Origin: Microvirga brassicacearum | GTDB lineage: Bacteria > Pseudomonadota > Alphaproteobacteria > Rhizobiales > Beijerinckiaceae | Assembly (NCBI RefSeq): GCF_008757455.1 | Contig: NZ_VCMV01000006.1 | Coordinates: forward strand, 1 to 64,000 | Length of the DNA stretch: 64,000 nucleotides | Reading direction: 5' to 3' | In this document: piece by piece, positions 8,862 to 18,032 of the stretch | How the letters are laid out: each line of letters starts with the position of its first letter | Position numbering within the stretch: the stretch's first letter is position 1 | The notes under the pieces: model-generated | Told to the model about the DNA's origin: nothing | Databases searched by the model: none | Seen by the model: only the letters and a program-made list of their open reading frames with translations | Made by a program: the position numbers and the translations under genes

Positions 8862-10000
8862 CAACGTTCTCCCGTCACTTTTTTGCGGATGAAGTTGTTG
8901 AACAGAACGGCCAGCAGCAGCATCGCGCCGAGGAAGACCTGAAACCAGTCGGAATCGAAGCGCGTATAGGTGAGGCCGATCGACACCATGCCGAAGATGA
9001 TGGCGCCGAAAAACGCGCCGATGGCCGAGCCGTAACCGCCGGTAAGCAGGCAGCCGCCGATGACGGCCGCGATGATCGCCTCGAATTCTTTCTGGAAGCC
9101 GCGCCGGGCATCGGTTGATCCGGCATCGAGCACCGTCAGGACGGCCACGAGCGTCGCGGCGCAAGCGGTCAGCATGAACAGGCTTGTCTTCACCCGGTCG
9201 ACCGGAACGCCCGAATTGCGCGCCGCATTGGCATCACCGCCTGCGGCGAAAATCCAGTTGCCGGCTTTGGTACGCAGCAGGATCCAGGTTGCGAACGCGG
9301 TAAAGAGAACGAACCAGATGATGGAGACCGGAACGCCGCTCACTGTCGGGACCCCGTTGGGGAACTTCGCCACGATATCGTTCGCGGCAAGCCACGCAAA
9401 AAGTCCCTCCAAGGCGTTTCCGGAGAACATCTCCCGCACGATGCCTTCGCCCGCCTGTTCGCCGATCCCGCGCATCTGCGTCGAGCCGCCCGTCGCCCAT
9501 TTCAAGCCGACGAGCGAGAGACCGCGCAAGATGAACAGGAACGCCAACGTGACGATGAACGATGGCAGCCGGGTGCGGATCACGATCTGGCCGTTGATGC
9601 CGCCGAGGAACGCCGCTGCAACGAGCGTGGCGAGGATCGCCGGCAGCAACGGGAGCCCCACGAGCAGCAGGAAACAACCGAATATCAGGCCGGAAAAAGC
9701 CACCATCGATCCGATGGAAAGATCGAATTCACCGCCGATCATCAACAGCGCGGCGGCGATCGCCAGGATGCCGAGTTGCGATGACGGCGTCAGGATGTTC
9801 ATGACTCCCGCAAGGGTGAACATGGACGGATCGGCGGTGGACAGAAAGAAGAGGGTGACGAGGACGAGGCCCGCCGCGGCGCCGAGCTCCGGGCGGCGCA
9901 TGAGGCGAGTGGCGAGGGACGCCGCCTTCAGCCGCTCATCGCGTGGCGTTTCGACCGCTGCGGCGGGACCGCCCGCTGTCGGCTGTTCGAGATGCGCCAT
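8861..10000 (-). CDS. Sugar/inositol ABC transporter permease
   Basis: A 379-residue inner-membrane protein of the RbsC/FrcC permease family, with about ten hydrophobic segments. It shows the family signature [16 protein letters not shown] in the first half, and [21 protein letters not shown] plus a [11 protein letters not shown] loop in the second half. The start at 10000 is chosen because GGAGG lies five bases upstream; in-frame GTG and ATG codons at 10015 and 10012 lack this spacing. The gene is separated from the binding-protein gene by an intrinsic terminator, and overlaps the ATPase gene by one base. Inositol as substrate is inferred from context (compare iatP). Confidence 0.88.
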   Translation of the reverse strand: MAHLEQPTAGGPAAAVETPRDERLKAASLATRLMRRPELGAAAGLVLVTLFFLSTADPSMFTLAGVMNILTPSSQLGILAIAAALLMIGGEFDLSIGSMVAFSGLIFGCFLLLVGLPLLPAILATLVAAAFLGGINGQIVIRTRLPSFIVTLAFLFILRGLSLVGLKWATGGSTQMRGIGEQAGEGIVREMFSGNALEGLFAWLAANDIVAKFPNGVPTVSGVPVSIIWFVLFTAFATWILLRTKAGNWIFAAGGDANAARNSGVPVDRVKTSLFMLTACAATLVAVLTVLDAGSTDARRGFQKEFEAIIAAVIGGCLLTGGYGSAIGAFFGAIIFGMVSIGLTYTRFDSDWFQVFLGAMLLLAVLFNNFIRKKVTGER

Positions 10001-10022
10001 TCCCGCCTCCATCACGCTTTGG

Positions 10023-10056
10023 AAAAACGCAGCCCACGGACGAGCCGCGGGCTGCG
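10023..10056 (-). terminator. Intrinsic terminator between binding-protein and permease genes
   Basis: On the minus strand, arms CGCAGCCCGCGG and CCGTGGGCTGCG form a 12-bp stem with a single G-U pair and a 5-base loop, followed directly by five T. It lies 15 bp after the stop of the binding-protein gene and 22 bp before the permease start. Partial read-through would make more binding protein than membrane components. Confidence 0.75.
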
Positions 10057-10070
10057 GGACTTTGGGAAGC

Positions 10071-11021
10071 CTAGCGGATGCCCTTTGCCGACAATTCGAC
10101 TACCTGCGCGGCTTTTTCCTTGGTGATCAGATTCGGACCTGAGGGCACGTTGCCGCCGGGGACCAGGCCGTACTTTGCGTTGAGGGCCAGGAACGTGACC
10201 GGCAGATAGCCCTGCAGATATTGCTGCTGGTCGATCGCGAATGCCGCTTCGCCAGCCGCAATCGATTTCAGGAAATTGGCCGAGAGATCGAAAGACGCGA
10301 CGCGCACGCCCGACTTGCCCACATCCTTGACGGCAGCCACCGAGGGCTCGCCGGCTGTTCCGGCGCCCAGCGCTAGAATCGTGTCGATTGACCCGTCGGA
10401 GGTGAGAGCGGCCTTGACCTTGGCGCGGATATCGGTGGGATCGTTTGAGACCGGCAACACGGTGACCTTGCCGCCGAAGCCCTCAGCGAAGCCCTTGCAC
10501 CGCAGGTCGAGCGACACGTTGCCGACCTCCTGGTTCACGCAGATGCCGATCTTGCCGCCCATCTCTTTCAACTTTGCGCCGGCGATGCGGCCCGCGTCGA
10601 CTTCGTCCTGGCCCACGTGGAGGAGCGCGCCGAGCTTCTTGGAAACGTCCGAGCCGGAATTCATGGAGATCACCGGAATGCCGGCTGCCACGGCTTTCTG
10701 GATTGCCGGGCCGAGAGCCGAGGCATCGGGGATCGACACGATGAGCCCTGCGGGCTTCTGGTTTACGGCCGCATCGATGAGCTGGCTCATGGCGACCATG
10801 TCGAAGGTCTCGGGCGCACGGTAATCGACCTGCACCTTCATATCCTGCCCTGCCGCCGTCACGCCGTTCTTGACCACCGACCAGAATGGATCATTGGCCT
10901 GGCCGTGGCTGACGACGATGATCCGCGGACTCTGTTGGGCGGCGGCCGGAATGGCGGTCGCAAGCGTGAAGGTCGCCGAGACTGCCGCGGCTGCAACGAG
11001 ACCTGTGAGAAGTGACTTCAT
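10071..11021 (-). CDS. Periplasmic sugar/inositol-binding protein of ABC transporter
   Basis: A 316-residue substrate-binding protein of the ribose/galactose type (Peripla_BP_4 fold). The start at 11021 follows GGGAGGAAAC and opens a classical signal peptide that ends near Ala-Ala-Ala-Gln-Gln. The mature protein starts PRIIVVSHGQANDPFW, shows VNQKPAGLIVSIPDA and VISMNSGSDVSKKLGALLHVGQDE, and near the end FAIDQQQYLQGYLPV. These match the inositol/ribose-binding subfamily. It is the first gene of the transporter operon and faces the regulator gene across a control region with an IolR-like site. Inositol specificity (compare ibpA) is inferred from context. Confidence 0.88.
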   Translation of the reverse strand: MKSLLTGLVAAAAVSATFTLATAIPAAAQQSPRIIVVSHGQANDPFWSVVKNGVTAAGQDMKVQVDYRAPETFDMVAMSQLIDAAVNQKPAGLIVSIPDASALGPAIQKAVAAGIPVISMNSGSDVSKKLGALLHVGQDEVDAGRIAGAKLKEMGGKIGICVNQEVGNVSLDLRCKGFAEGFGGKVTVLPVSNDPTDIRAKVKAALTSDGSIDTILALGAGTAGEPSVAAVKDVGKSGVRVASFDLSANFLKSIAAGEAAFAIDQQQYLQGYLPVTFLALNAKYGLVPGGNVPSGPNLITKEKAAQVVELSAKGIR

Positions 11022-11303
11022 GTTGTTTCCTCCCGAGATGGGTTTGCCTGGGTTCATCGTCCGGAGGCTCCGGTTGCAATGAACAGCGCGACTTTCAAAC
11101 CGTCGCGTCGTTGAGGTGGCAGAAGGAATTCCCGATGCGTTCAGTACATCGGGCGAAACTGGCGTTCCCTCTGCGGCTCGATCCGAAACAGAACGGTCGA
11201 GCCGTTTACTTCTCTCTTTAGAATTTTTATTCCATTTTTAGCCGATCGGTGTCAAGGTCCCCGCTTCAGGCTGAAAACACGGCGATGGGAGACCGACACG
11301 ATC
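11022..11303. promoter_or_regulatory. Divergent control region with IolR-like box
   Basis: The 282-bp gap between the leftward inositol transporter operon and the rightward RpiR-type regulator gene. At 11220-11233 lies AGAATTTTTATTCC, an AGAA-N6-TTCC site of the same form as two sites between iolG and iolC. An unrelated inverted repeat AACGG-N5-CCGTT lies at 11192-11206. The stretch 11210-11242 is markedly AT-rich for this genome and probably holds the promoters. No reading frame of note is present. Confidence 0.55.
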
Positions 11304-12152
11304 ATGGCGGACGGCTCAGAGATGGCGGTCGACGCTATTCCGGACGATTACGAGGGCTTTCGCACGCTGCTATTGAGCCGCCGTGAGGCGATGCCGAAGC
11401 GGCTCAAGCAACTCGCGAGCTTCGCCCTGGCTCACCCGGAGGAAATGGCGTTCGGGACGGTTGCGGGCATCGCCGAGCATGCCGGCGTGCAGCCCTCGAC
11501 GCTGGTGCGCTTCGCCAAGAGCCTCGGCTACGAGGGATTCTCTCATCTCCAGCAATTGTTCCGCGATCGGCTGCGCGAGCGCTTCCCGGATTATCGCGAG
11601 CGCCTGCGAGGATTGCGCGAGGCGGAGGGGCACCACGTGCATGCGGTGTCGCTGCTCGATGGCTTCACCGCCGCGGCTGCCGTCTCTCTCGAGCGAATGC
11701 GCGATTCGGTCCGCCCCGAGGAATTGTCCCGGGCGATCGAGACGCTGGCCAAGGCGGATACGATCTATCTGCTCGGCGCGCGGCGTGTCTTTCCGGTGTC
11801 GGCCTATTGCGCCTATGCGTTCGGCAAACTCGGCGTGCGGGCGATCCTGATCGATCACATCGCCCAACTGGGACCGGAACAACTGGCAACGGCGACCAAA
11901 CGGGATGCGGTGCTGGCGATCAGTTTCACACCCTATGCGCCCGTCACCGCCGAACTCTCCGCACTCGCCGCTCGGCGCGACATTCCGGTGGTGGCGATCA
12001 CCGATTCGGCGTTCAGTCCGCTGGTTCCCAGTGCCGGCGTGTGGCTCGAGGTCGCCGAATCGGATTTCGGCGCCTTTCGCTCGCTATCGGCTTCCTTCGC
12101 ACTGGCGATGGCGCTCGCGGTCGGCACTGCGGAGAAGCGCGCAGAGCGATAG
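11304..12152 (+). CDS. iolR: RpiR/MurR-family transcriptional regulator (IolR-like)
   Basis: A 282-residue regulator. An N-terminal helix-turn-helix of the RpiR type (about residues 20-90, with FGTVAGIAEHAGVQPSTLVRFAKSLGY) is followed by a SIS sugar-phosphate-binding domain (about 125-265, with DTIYLLGARRVFPVSAY and AISFTPYAPVTAELSALAARR). RpiR regulators of inositol catabolism (IolR of Sinorhizobium and relatives) repress the iol genes and respond to a pathway intermediate. The gene lies between the inositol transporter operon and iolG, convergent with iolG, and matching AGAA-N6-TTCC sites flank both units. The symbol is by context and family, not by proof. Confidence 0.82.
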   Translation: MADGSEMAVDAIPDDYEGFRTLLLSRREAMPKRLKQLASFALAHPEEMAFGTVAGIAEHAGVQPSTLVRFAKSLGYEGFSHLQQLFRDRLRERFPDYRERLRGLREAEGHHVHAVSLLDGFTAAAAVSLERMRDSVRPEELSRAIETLAKADTIYLLGARRVFPVSAYCAYAFGKLGVRAILIDHIAQLGPEQLATATKRDAVLAISFTPYAPVTAELSALAARRDIPVVAITDSAFSPLVPSAGVWLEVAESDFGAFRSLSASFALAMALAVGTAEKRAER

Positions 12153-12174
12153 GGCGAGCGCCACGGCCGTCGTT

Positions 12175-13164
12175 TTACAGCCGCACCGGTTTGCCGCTTT
12201 GCGCCGACTCAGTCGCCGCATCAGCGAGACGCTGCGCCATCAACCCGTCGCGGCCCGTGGGCTCGCAGGCCTTGCCGGCTTTCACAGCCGCCAGGAACGC
12301 GCCCAGTTCCGCCCGATAAGCGTCGGCGTAGCGCTCGAGGAAGAAATCCTGAACCGGATCGGCGGTGACTCCGGCCGCATTGGCCACTTCGACCGTGGTG
12401 CGGTGGATGTTGCCCGCGCGGATCATGCCCTTCGACCCGTGAACCTCCACCCGCTGATCGTAGCCGTAGGTGGCGCGGCGGGAATTCGAGATCTGGACGA
12501 TGCGGCCCTTCGCGGTCTTCAGCAGCACGGCGGCCGTATCCACATCGCCCGCCTTGCCGATTTCCGGATCGACCAGCGACGAGCCGACCGCATGCACCTC
12601 AACCGGCTCGTCGCCGAGCAGGAGAAAGCGCGCCATGTCGAGGTCGTGGATCATCATGTCGCGAAACAGGCCGCCGGATGTCGCGATGTAGCTGACGGGC
12701 GGCGGGCCCGGATCGCGCGACAGGATCGTCACCAGTTCGACCTCGCCCACCTCGCCATCGGCGAGACGTCGGCGCAGGTTCGCAAAATTCGGATCAAAGC
12801 GGCGGTTGAACCCGATCATCAGCGGCGTGCCGGCCTTCTCGACCATGCCGAGGCAAGCTTCGATCCGCGCGCTCGACAGATCGACCGGCTTCTCGCAGAA
12901 CACGGCCTTGCCGGCGCGTGCGCCACGCTCGATCAGATCGGCATGCGTGGTGGTGGGCGTGCAGATGAGGATGGCATCGACGTCCGAGCGCTCGACGATA
13001 TCGTCGAGCGACGCAACGTCAGCACCCGTGGCCGCCGCGAGTTCCTGCGCCGAAGGCGCATGTGGATCAGCCACCGCCACGAGGCGTGCATCCGGATGGT
13101 TGGCGGCGTTGCGGCCATGAATCCGGCCGATGCGGCCGGCGCCCAGAACGGCGATCCTGATCAT
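12175..13164 (-). CDS. iolG: myo-Inositol 2-dehydrogenase
   Basis: A 329-residue Gfo/Idh/MocA-family enzyme that oxidises myo-inositol to 2-keto-myo-inositol with NAD+, the first step of inositol catabolism. Visible are the Rossmann motif VLGAGRIGRIHGRN, the conserved lysine in FCEKPVDLS, and the catalytic-site region GGLFRDMMIHDLDMARF with the Asp and His typical of inositol dehydrogenases. The start at 13164 has GGGGG upstream and places the Rossmann fold at residue 2. It is transcribed leftward, divergent from iolC across a gap with two IolR-like boxes. Confidence 0.92.
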   Translation of the reverse strand: MIRIAVLGAGRIGRIHGRNAANHPDARLVAVADPHAPSAQELAAATGADVASLDDIVERSDVDAILICTPTTTHADLIERGARAGKAVFCEKPVDLSSARIEACLGMVEKAGTPLMIGFNRRFDPNFANLRRRLADGEVGEVELVTILSRDPGPPPVSYIATSGGLFRDMMIHDLDMARFLLLGDEPVEVHAVGSSLVDPEIGKAGDVDTAAVLLKTAKGRIVQISNSRRATYGYDQRVEVHGSKGMIRAGNIHRTTVEVANAAGVTADPVQDFFLERYADAYRAELGAFLAAVKAGKACEPTGRDGLMAQRLADAATESAQSGKPVRL

Positions 13165-13309
13165 GTTACCCCCGACATTCTTTGCCGGCTCAGCGGCAAG
13201 TTTAGAATTGATGTTCCAGCTCAAGATGCTAATAGAATAAACATTCTACAGCAGCAAGCGCCGCGATAAGGCTCGAATCTGGCTCTAGGCCGGTTCCGGG
13301 AGGAATACC
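13165..13309. promoter_or_regulatory. iolG-iolC divergent control region with two IolR-like boxes
   Basis: The 145-bp gap holds AGAATTGATGTTCC at 13204-13217 and the perfect palindrome TAGAATAAACATTCTA at 13233-13248, whose core is AGAA-N6-TTCT. Their centres are 30 bp apart, about three helical turns, which suits co-operative binding. The half-sites match the single box in front of the regulator and transporter genes, and resemble the GGAA-N6-TTCC box described for rhizobial IolR. Confidence 0.65.
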
Positions 13310-15223
13310 ATGAAGCCTGTTCTCGATGTCGTCACCATCGGCCGCTCCTCGGTCGATCTTTACGGCCAGCAGGTGGGTGGACGACTGGAAGACATGGCGT
13401 CCTTCTCGAAGGCGGTCGGCGGCTGTCCGGCCAACATCGCCATCGGCACCGCGCGGCTCGGGCTCAAATCCGGACTCGTCACGCGGGTTGGCGACGAGCC
13501 AATGGGCAATTTCATCCGCGAGCAGATGGTGCGCGAGGGCGTTGCCACGCAAGGGATTGTGGTTGATGCGGAGCGGCTGACGGCGCTGGTGATCCTGGGC
13601 GTGCGCGACGAGGATTCGTTCCCCCTCATCTTCTACCGCGACAATTGCGCCGACATGGCGCTGCACGAGGACGACATCGACGAGGATTTCATTGCCTCGG
13701 CCGGCGCCGTCGTTGTCACGGGAACGCATTTCTCGCGCGACAATACGGCAGCGGCGCAGAGAAAGGCGATCCGCATCGCCAAGGCGAATGGCCGCAAGGT
13801 GGTCTTCGACGTGGATTACCGCCCCAACCTCTGGGGTCTTCTCGGGCATGCCGCCGGCGATTCGCGCTATGTGCGCTCCGAGGCCGTGACCGAGCATCTC
13901 AGACCGATCCTTGCCGATTGCGACCTCATTGTCGGCACCGAAGAAGAGCTGCACATCGCGGGAGGCTCCGAGGATACATTAGAGGCCATTCGCAATATTC
14001 GGGCGGTCTCCCGGGGCACGATCGTGTGCAAGCGCGGCCCGATGGGCTGCGTGGTGTTTCCCGGCCCCATCCCCGACGCGCTCGATGATGGGGTCAAGGG
14101 ACCCGGCTTTCCGGTCGAGGTCTTCAACGTCCTTGGCGCCGGCGACGCCTTTCTATCGGGCTTCCTGCGCGGCTGGTTGATGGACGAACCCTTGGAGACG
14201 TGCTGCGCCTACGCCAATGCCAGCGGTGCTTTCGCGGTCTCGCGCCTTCTGTGCTCGCCGGAGATTCCGACCTTTCCGGAACTGCGGCACTTCCTGCAAC
14301 ACGGCAGCCGCCACAAGGCGATTCGTCTCGACGAAGACATCAACCACATCCATTGGGCGACGACGCGGCGCCCCGCCCCCGCCACGCTGATGGCGCTCGC
14401 CATCGATCATCGCATGCAGCTGGAGGCGATGGCGAACGAGGTCGGTGCATCGGTCGAGCGGGTGCGCGACTTCAAGGTGCTGGCAGTCGAGGCTGCGGCG
14501 CGGGTGGCCGACGGCCGCCCCGGTTTCGGCATGTTGCTGGATGGCACCTATGGCCGCGAGGCGCTGTTTCGCGCAGCCGACCACCCTTTCTGGATCGGTC
14601 GCCCGGTCGAGCTGCCGGGCTCGCGCCCGCTCGATTTCGAGGGCGGCGGAAGCCTTGCCGCGCAACTCATCGAATGGCCTGTCGGGCACACCATCAAGTG
14701 CCTGTGCTTCTACCATCCCGACGATCCGCCCGACATGAAGGAGCGTCAGGAACGCGAGTTGCTCCGCCTTTACGACGCCGCGCGCAAGGTCGGCCGCGAG
14801 TTGCTGATCGAGATCATCGCAGGCAAGAATGGACCGCTCGGACCCGACACAGTCGCCATCGTGGTGCAACGGCTTTACGATCTCGGCATCAAGCCCGATT
14901 GGTGGAAACTCGAGCCACAGACCGATGCCGCCGCGTGGCGCGCGATCGGCACTGTGATCAAGACGAACGATCCCTATTGCCGCGGCATCGTGCTGCTTGG
15001 ACTCGAGGCGCCGGAGGCAGAGCTTGAAGCCGCCTTCGCGGCGGCGGCAAGCGAACCCCTGGTCAAGGGTTTCGCGGTCGGGCGCACGATCTTCAACGAG
15101 GCCGCGCGCCTATGGTTGAAGGGCGAGATCGACGATGAGGCGGCCGTTGCCGACATGGCGGGCCGCTTCCGGCGTCTTGTCGAGTCCTGGCAGCGCATCG
15201 CCGGTCGTTCAAAGGCTGCGTGA
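13310..15223 (+). CDS. iolC: IolC: 5-dehydro-2-deoxygluconokinase fused to DUF2090 aldolase-like domain
   Basis: A 637-residue two-domain enzyme. Residues 1 to about 325 are a PfkB-type kinase (GTARLGLKSGLVTRVGD near the N-terminus and the catalytic NVLGAGDAFLSGFLRG) that phosphorylates 5-dehydro-2-deoxy-gluconate. Residues of about 335-637 are a DUF2090 domain (LAIDHRMQLEAMA, DGTYGREALF, WWKLEPQTD, VKGFAVGRTIF), annotated in this family as the 5-dehydro-2-deoxyphosphogluconate aldolase part. The fusion would cover both the IolC and IolJ steps, giving dihydroxyacetone phosphate and malonate semialdehyde. The start has GGGAGGA upstream. First gene of iolCDEB. Confidence 0.93.
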   Translation: MKPVLDVVTIGRSSVDLYGQQVGGRLEDMASFSKAVGGCPANIAIGTARLGLKSGLVTRVGDEPMGNFIREQMVREGVATQGIVVDAERLTALVILGVRDEDSFPLIFYRDNCADMALHEDDIDEDFIASAGAVVVTGTHFSRDNTAAAQRKAIRIAKANGRKVVFDVDYRPNLWGLLGHAAGDSRYVRSEAVTEHLRPILADCDLIVGTEEELHIAGGSEDTLEAIRNIRAVSRGTIVCKRGPMGCVVFPGPIPDALDDGVKGPGFPVEVFNVLGAGDAFLSGFLRGWLMDEPLETCCAYANASGAFAVSRLLCSPEIPTFPELRHFLQHGSRHKAIRLDEDINHIHWATTRRPAPATLMALAIDHRMQLEAMANEVGASVERVRDFKVLAVEAAARVADGRPGFGMLLDGTYGREALFRAADHPFWIGRPVELPGSRPLDFEGGGSLAAQLIEWPVGHTIKCLCFYHPDDPPDMKERQERELLRLYDAARKVGRELLIEIIAGKNGPLGPDTVAIVVQRLYDLGIKPDWWKLEPQTDAAAWRAIGTVIKTNDPYCRGIVLLGLEAPEAELEAAFAAAASEPLVKGFAVGRTIFNEAARLWLKGEIDDEAAVADMAGRFRRLVESWQRIAGRSKAA

Positions 15224-15267
15224 CGATGCCAATTCGGTCGAACCCGCACATTCCACAAGGAGCACCC

Positions 15268-17115
15268 ATGAGCACGATCCGCCTCACCATGGCGCAAGCG
15301 ATCGCCCGCTTCCTGACGGCGCAGAAGACCGAGATCGACGGGACGCTCGTGCCGGTCTTCGCGGGAGTGTGGGCGATCTTCGGCCACGGCAACGTGGCGG
15401 GAATGGGCGAGGCGCTGTACGGCGTGCGCGACCAGCTCCCGACCTTTCGCGGCCACAACGAACAAGGCATGGCGCACGCCGCCATCGCCTTCGCCAAGGC
15501 CTCGCGGCGGCGGCGGATGATGGCCTGCACAACGTCGATCGGCCCCGGCGCAACCAACATGGTGACGGCGGCGGCCGTGGCGCATGTGAACCGCCTGCCG
15601 GTGCTGCTGCTGCCCGGCGACGTGTTCGCCAATCGCCGGCCCGACCCGGTTCTGCAGCAGATCGAGGATTTCTCGGACGGGACGGTTTCGGCCAACGATT
15701 GCTTCAAGCCGGTCTCCCGCTATTTCGACCGCATCGCACGCCCCGAGCAGATCATCCCCGCGCTCCAGCGCGCCATGACCGTGCTCACCGATTCCGCCGA
15801 GTGCGGCCCCGTGACATTGGCGTTGTGCCAGGATGCGCAGGCGGAAGCCTACGATTATCCCGAGAGCTTCTTTGCCGAAAAAATCTGGATGCAGCGCCGC
15901 ATCCGGCCCGACCTGTCGGAGCTTGAACAGGCGGTTGCGCTGATCAGAAGCGCTAGGAAACCGTTCGTCGTCGCGGGCGGCGGGGTGCTGTTTTCGGGTG
16001 CCGAACGGACACTCGCTGACTTCGCGCAACAGCATGGAATCCCTCTCGGCGAAACGCAGGCCGGGAAATCGAGCCTGCCCCACGATCACGCGGCCAATCT
16101 CGGCTCCATCGGCGTCACCGGCACCGGAGCGGCGAACGCGCTCGCGGAGGAAGCCGATGTGGTGTTGGCGGTCGGCACGCGTCTTCAGGATTTCACCACC
16201 GGCTCCTGGGCGCTGTTCAAGAACCCGAACCGTCGCATCATCGGCCTGAACGTCCAGACCTTCGACGCCACCAAGCACAACGCCCTCCCGCTCGTCTCCG
16301 ACGCCAAGGCCGGACTCGAGGCGTTGGGCGAAGCACTCCAGGGTTGGAAAGCGCCGGACGCGTGGACGGCGAAAGCCCGGGCCGAGAAGACACGGTGGTT
16401 CGACGAATCCGCGCGCTACACCGATCCGACCAATGCGGAACTGCCTTCGGACGCGCAAGTGGTGGGCGCCGTGCAGCGCAATACCTCGCCATCCGACATC
16501 GTTGTTTGTGCCGCAGGCGGCTTGCCGGGCGAATTGCACAAGCATTGGAAAGCCGCGCAGGCGCTCGGTTATCACATGGAATACGGCTATTCGTGCATGG
16601 GCTACGAGATCGCGGGGGGCCTCGGCGTGAAGATGGCCGACCCGGCACGCGAGGTCATCGTCATGGTGGGCGACGGCTCCTATCTGATGATGAATTCCGA
16701 ACTCGCCACATCGGTGATGCTTGGCCAGAAACTCACCGTCGTGCTGCTGGATAATCGCGGCTATGGCTGCATCAACCGGCTGCAGCGGGCGACCGGCTCG
16801 GAGAGCTTCAACAATCTGCTGCAGCACACCCGGCACGTGACACTGCCCGACATCGATTTTGCGGCGCATGCGGCAAGCCTCGGGGCTCGCGCCATCAAGG
16901 TGAGCAGCATTGCCGAACTCGAGACCGCTTTGCAAAAGGCCCGCCAGGCGCAAGTGACGACGGTCATCGTCATCGACACCGACCCGCTCGCTGCGACCGA
17001 TGCGGGAGGGCATTGGTGGGACGTTGCGGTGCCGGAAGTATCCGTGCGGCCACAGGTGAATGAAGCCCGCAAGGCGTATGAGAATGCTGTTTCGGCGCAA
17101 CGCGTCGGCGATTGA
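15268..17115 (+). CDS. iolD: 3D-(3,5/4)-trihydroxycyclohexane-1,2-dione hydrolase
   Basis: A 615-residue thiamine-diphosphate enzyme that opens the ring of the diketone formed by IolE, giving 5-deoxy-glucuronate. It has the three-domain acetolactate-synthase-like layout: an N-terminal domain with the catalytic Glu in GHNEQGMAHAA, a central domain, and a C-terminal cofactor domain with the GDGSYLMMNSE...LDN ThDP/Mg motif. The start at 15268 follows AAGGAG. The gene begins 45 bp after iolC, which fits one transcript with iolE and iolB. Confidence 0.95.
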   Translation: MSTIRLTMAQAIARFLTAQKTEIDGTLVPVFAGVWAIFGHGNVAGMGEALYGVRDQLPTFRGHNEQGMAHAAIAFAKASRRRRMMACTTSIGPGATNMVTAAAVAHVNRLPVLLLPGDVFANRRPDPVLQQIEDFSDGTVSANDCFKPVSRYFDRIARPEQIIPALQRAMTVLTDSAECGPVTLALCQDAQAEAYDYPESFFAEKIWMQRRIRPDLSELEQAVALIRSARKPFVVAGGGVLFSGAERTLADFAQQHGIPLGETQAGKSSLPHDHAANLGSIGVTGTGAANALAEEADVVLAVGTRLQDFTTGSWALFKNPNRRIIGLNVQTFDATKHNALPLVSDAKAGLEALGEALQGWKAPDAWTAKARAEKTRWFDESARYTDPTNAELPSDAQVVGAVQRNTSPSDIVVCAAGGLPGELHKHWKAAQALGYHMEYGYSCMGYEIAGGLGVKMADPAREVIVMVGDGSYLMMNSELATSVMLGQKLTVVLLDNRGYGCINRLQRATGSESFNNLLQHTRHVTLPDIDFAAHAASLGARAIKVSSIAELETALQKARQAQVTTVIVIDTDPLAATDAGGHWWDVAVPEVSVRPQVNEARKAYENAVSAQRVGD

Positions 17116-17135
17116 TCAATTGGGGAATACAACAC

Positions 17136-18020
17136 ATGACGATCCGAATCGGGGCCAATCCAATCGGCTGGTCCAATGACGACATGCTGGAACTCGGCGG
17201 CGAAACCCCGTTGGAGGTCTGCCTCGCCGAGGCGAAGGAGGCCGGTTTCGTCGGCATGGAACTCGGTAACAAGTTTCCCCGCGAGCCCGAAGCGCTCAAG
17301 AGGGCGCTGGCACCTTTCCATATGGCGTGCGTGTCCGGCTGGTATTCGGCCGAGCTTCTCCTGCGTGATGCGGAGGCGGAGATGAAAGCGCTGCGCCCCC
17401 ATCTCGATCTGCTCAAGGCGATAGGCTCGAACGTGCTCGTCTTCGCCGAGACCTCGAATGCCATCCATGGCGACCGCACGAAACCTCTGTCGCAGCGTCC
17501 CGTGATGAAGAGCGGGGACTGGGCCGAGTATGGACGGCGCGTGACGCAGGTGGCGGAGCAGACGCTGAAGGAAGGCGTGCGCCTCGTCTATCATCACCAC
17601 ATGGGCACGATCGTCGAATCGGAGCCGGATATCGACGCCTTCATGAGCGCGACCGGGGACGCCGCCCACCTGTTGCTCGATACCGGCCACGCCACCTGGG
17701 GCGGCGCTGATCCGGCGGCTCTCGCGCGGCGCTATCGTTCGCGCATCAGCCACGTTCACACCAAGGACGTGCGCAAGGCGGTGATGGAAAAGGCGAAGGC
17801 CGAGAATTGGAGCTTTCTCGATTCCGTCCTCGAAGGCGTCTACACGGTGCCAGGCGACGGCATGGTGGATTTCGTGTCCGTGTTCAGGGAACTGCCGGGC
17901 TATAGCGGCTGGGTTGTCATCGAGGCGGAGCAGGATCCCAAAAAGGCCCATCCGCTTACCTATGCCAAGATGGGTTATGCCAATCTGACCCGCTTCCTGA
18001 CGGAAGCTGGCCTGCGATAG
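17136..18020 (+). CDS. iolE: myo-Inosose-2 dehydratase
   Basis: A 294-residue TIM-barrel protein of the xylose-isomerase-like superfamily that removes water from 2-keto-myo-inositol to form the diketone used by IolD. Signatures include IGANPIGWSNDDM at the N-terminus, FVGMELGNKFP, LVYHHHMGTIVE and LLDTGHATWGGADP, with His, Asp and Glu residues placed to bind the metal. The ATG at 17136 is preferred over the TTG at 17112, which overlaps the iolD stop; GGGGA lies ten bases upstream of the ATG. Confidence 0.94.
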   Translation: MTIRIGANPIGWSNDDMLELGGETPLEVCLAEAKEAGFVGMELGNKFPREPEALKRALAPFHMACVSGWYSAELLLRDAEAEMKALRPHLDLLKAIGSNVLVFAETSNAIHGDRTKPLSQRPVMKSGDWAEYGRRVTQVAEQTLKEGVRLVYHHHMGTIVESEPDIDAFMSATGDAAHLLLDTGHATWGGADPAALARRYRSRISHVHTKDVRKAVMEKAKAENWSFLDSVLEGVYTVPGDGMVDFVSVFRELPGYSGWVVIEAEQDPKKAHPLTYAKMGYANLTRFLTEAGLR

Positions 18021-18032
18021 AGGGACGAACAC

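Noticed and set aside
14974-17100. 708-codon minus-strand frame opposite iolC and iolD
   Set aside because: Shadow of iolC/iolD with no recognisable domain or ribosome site.
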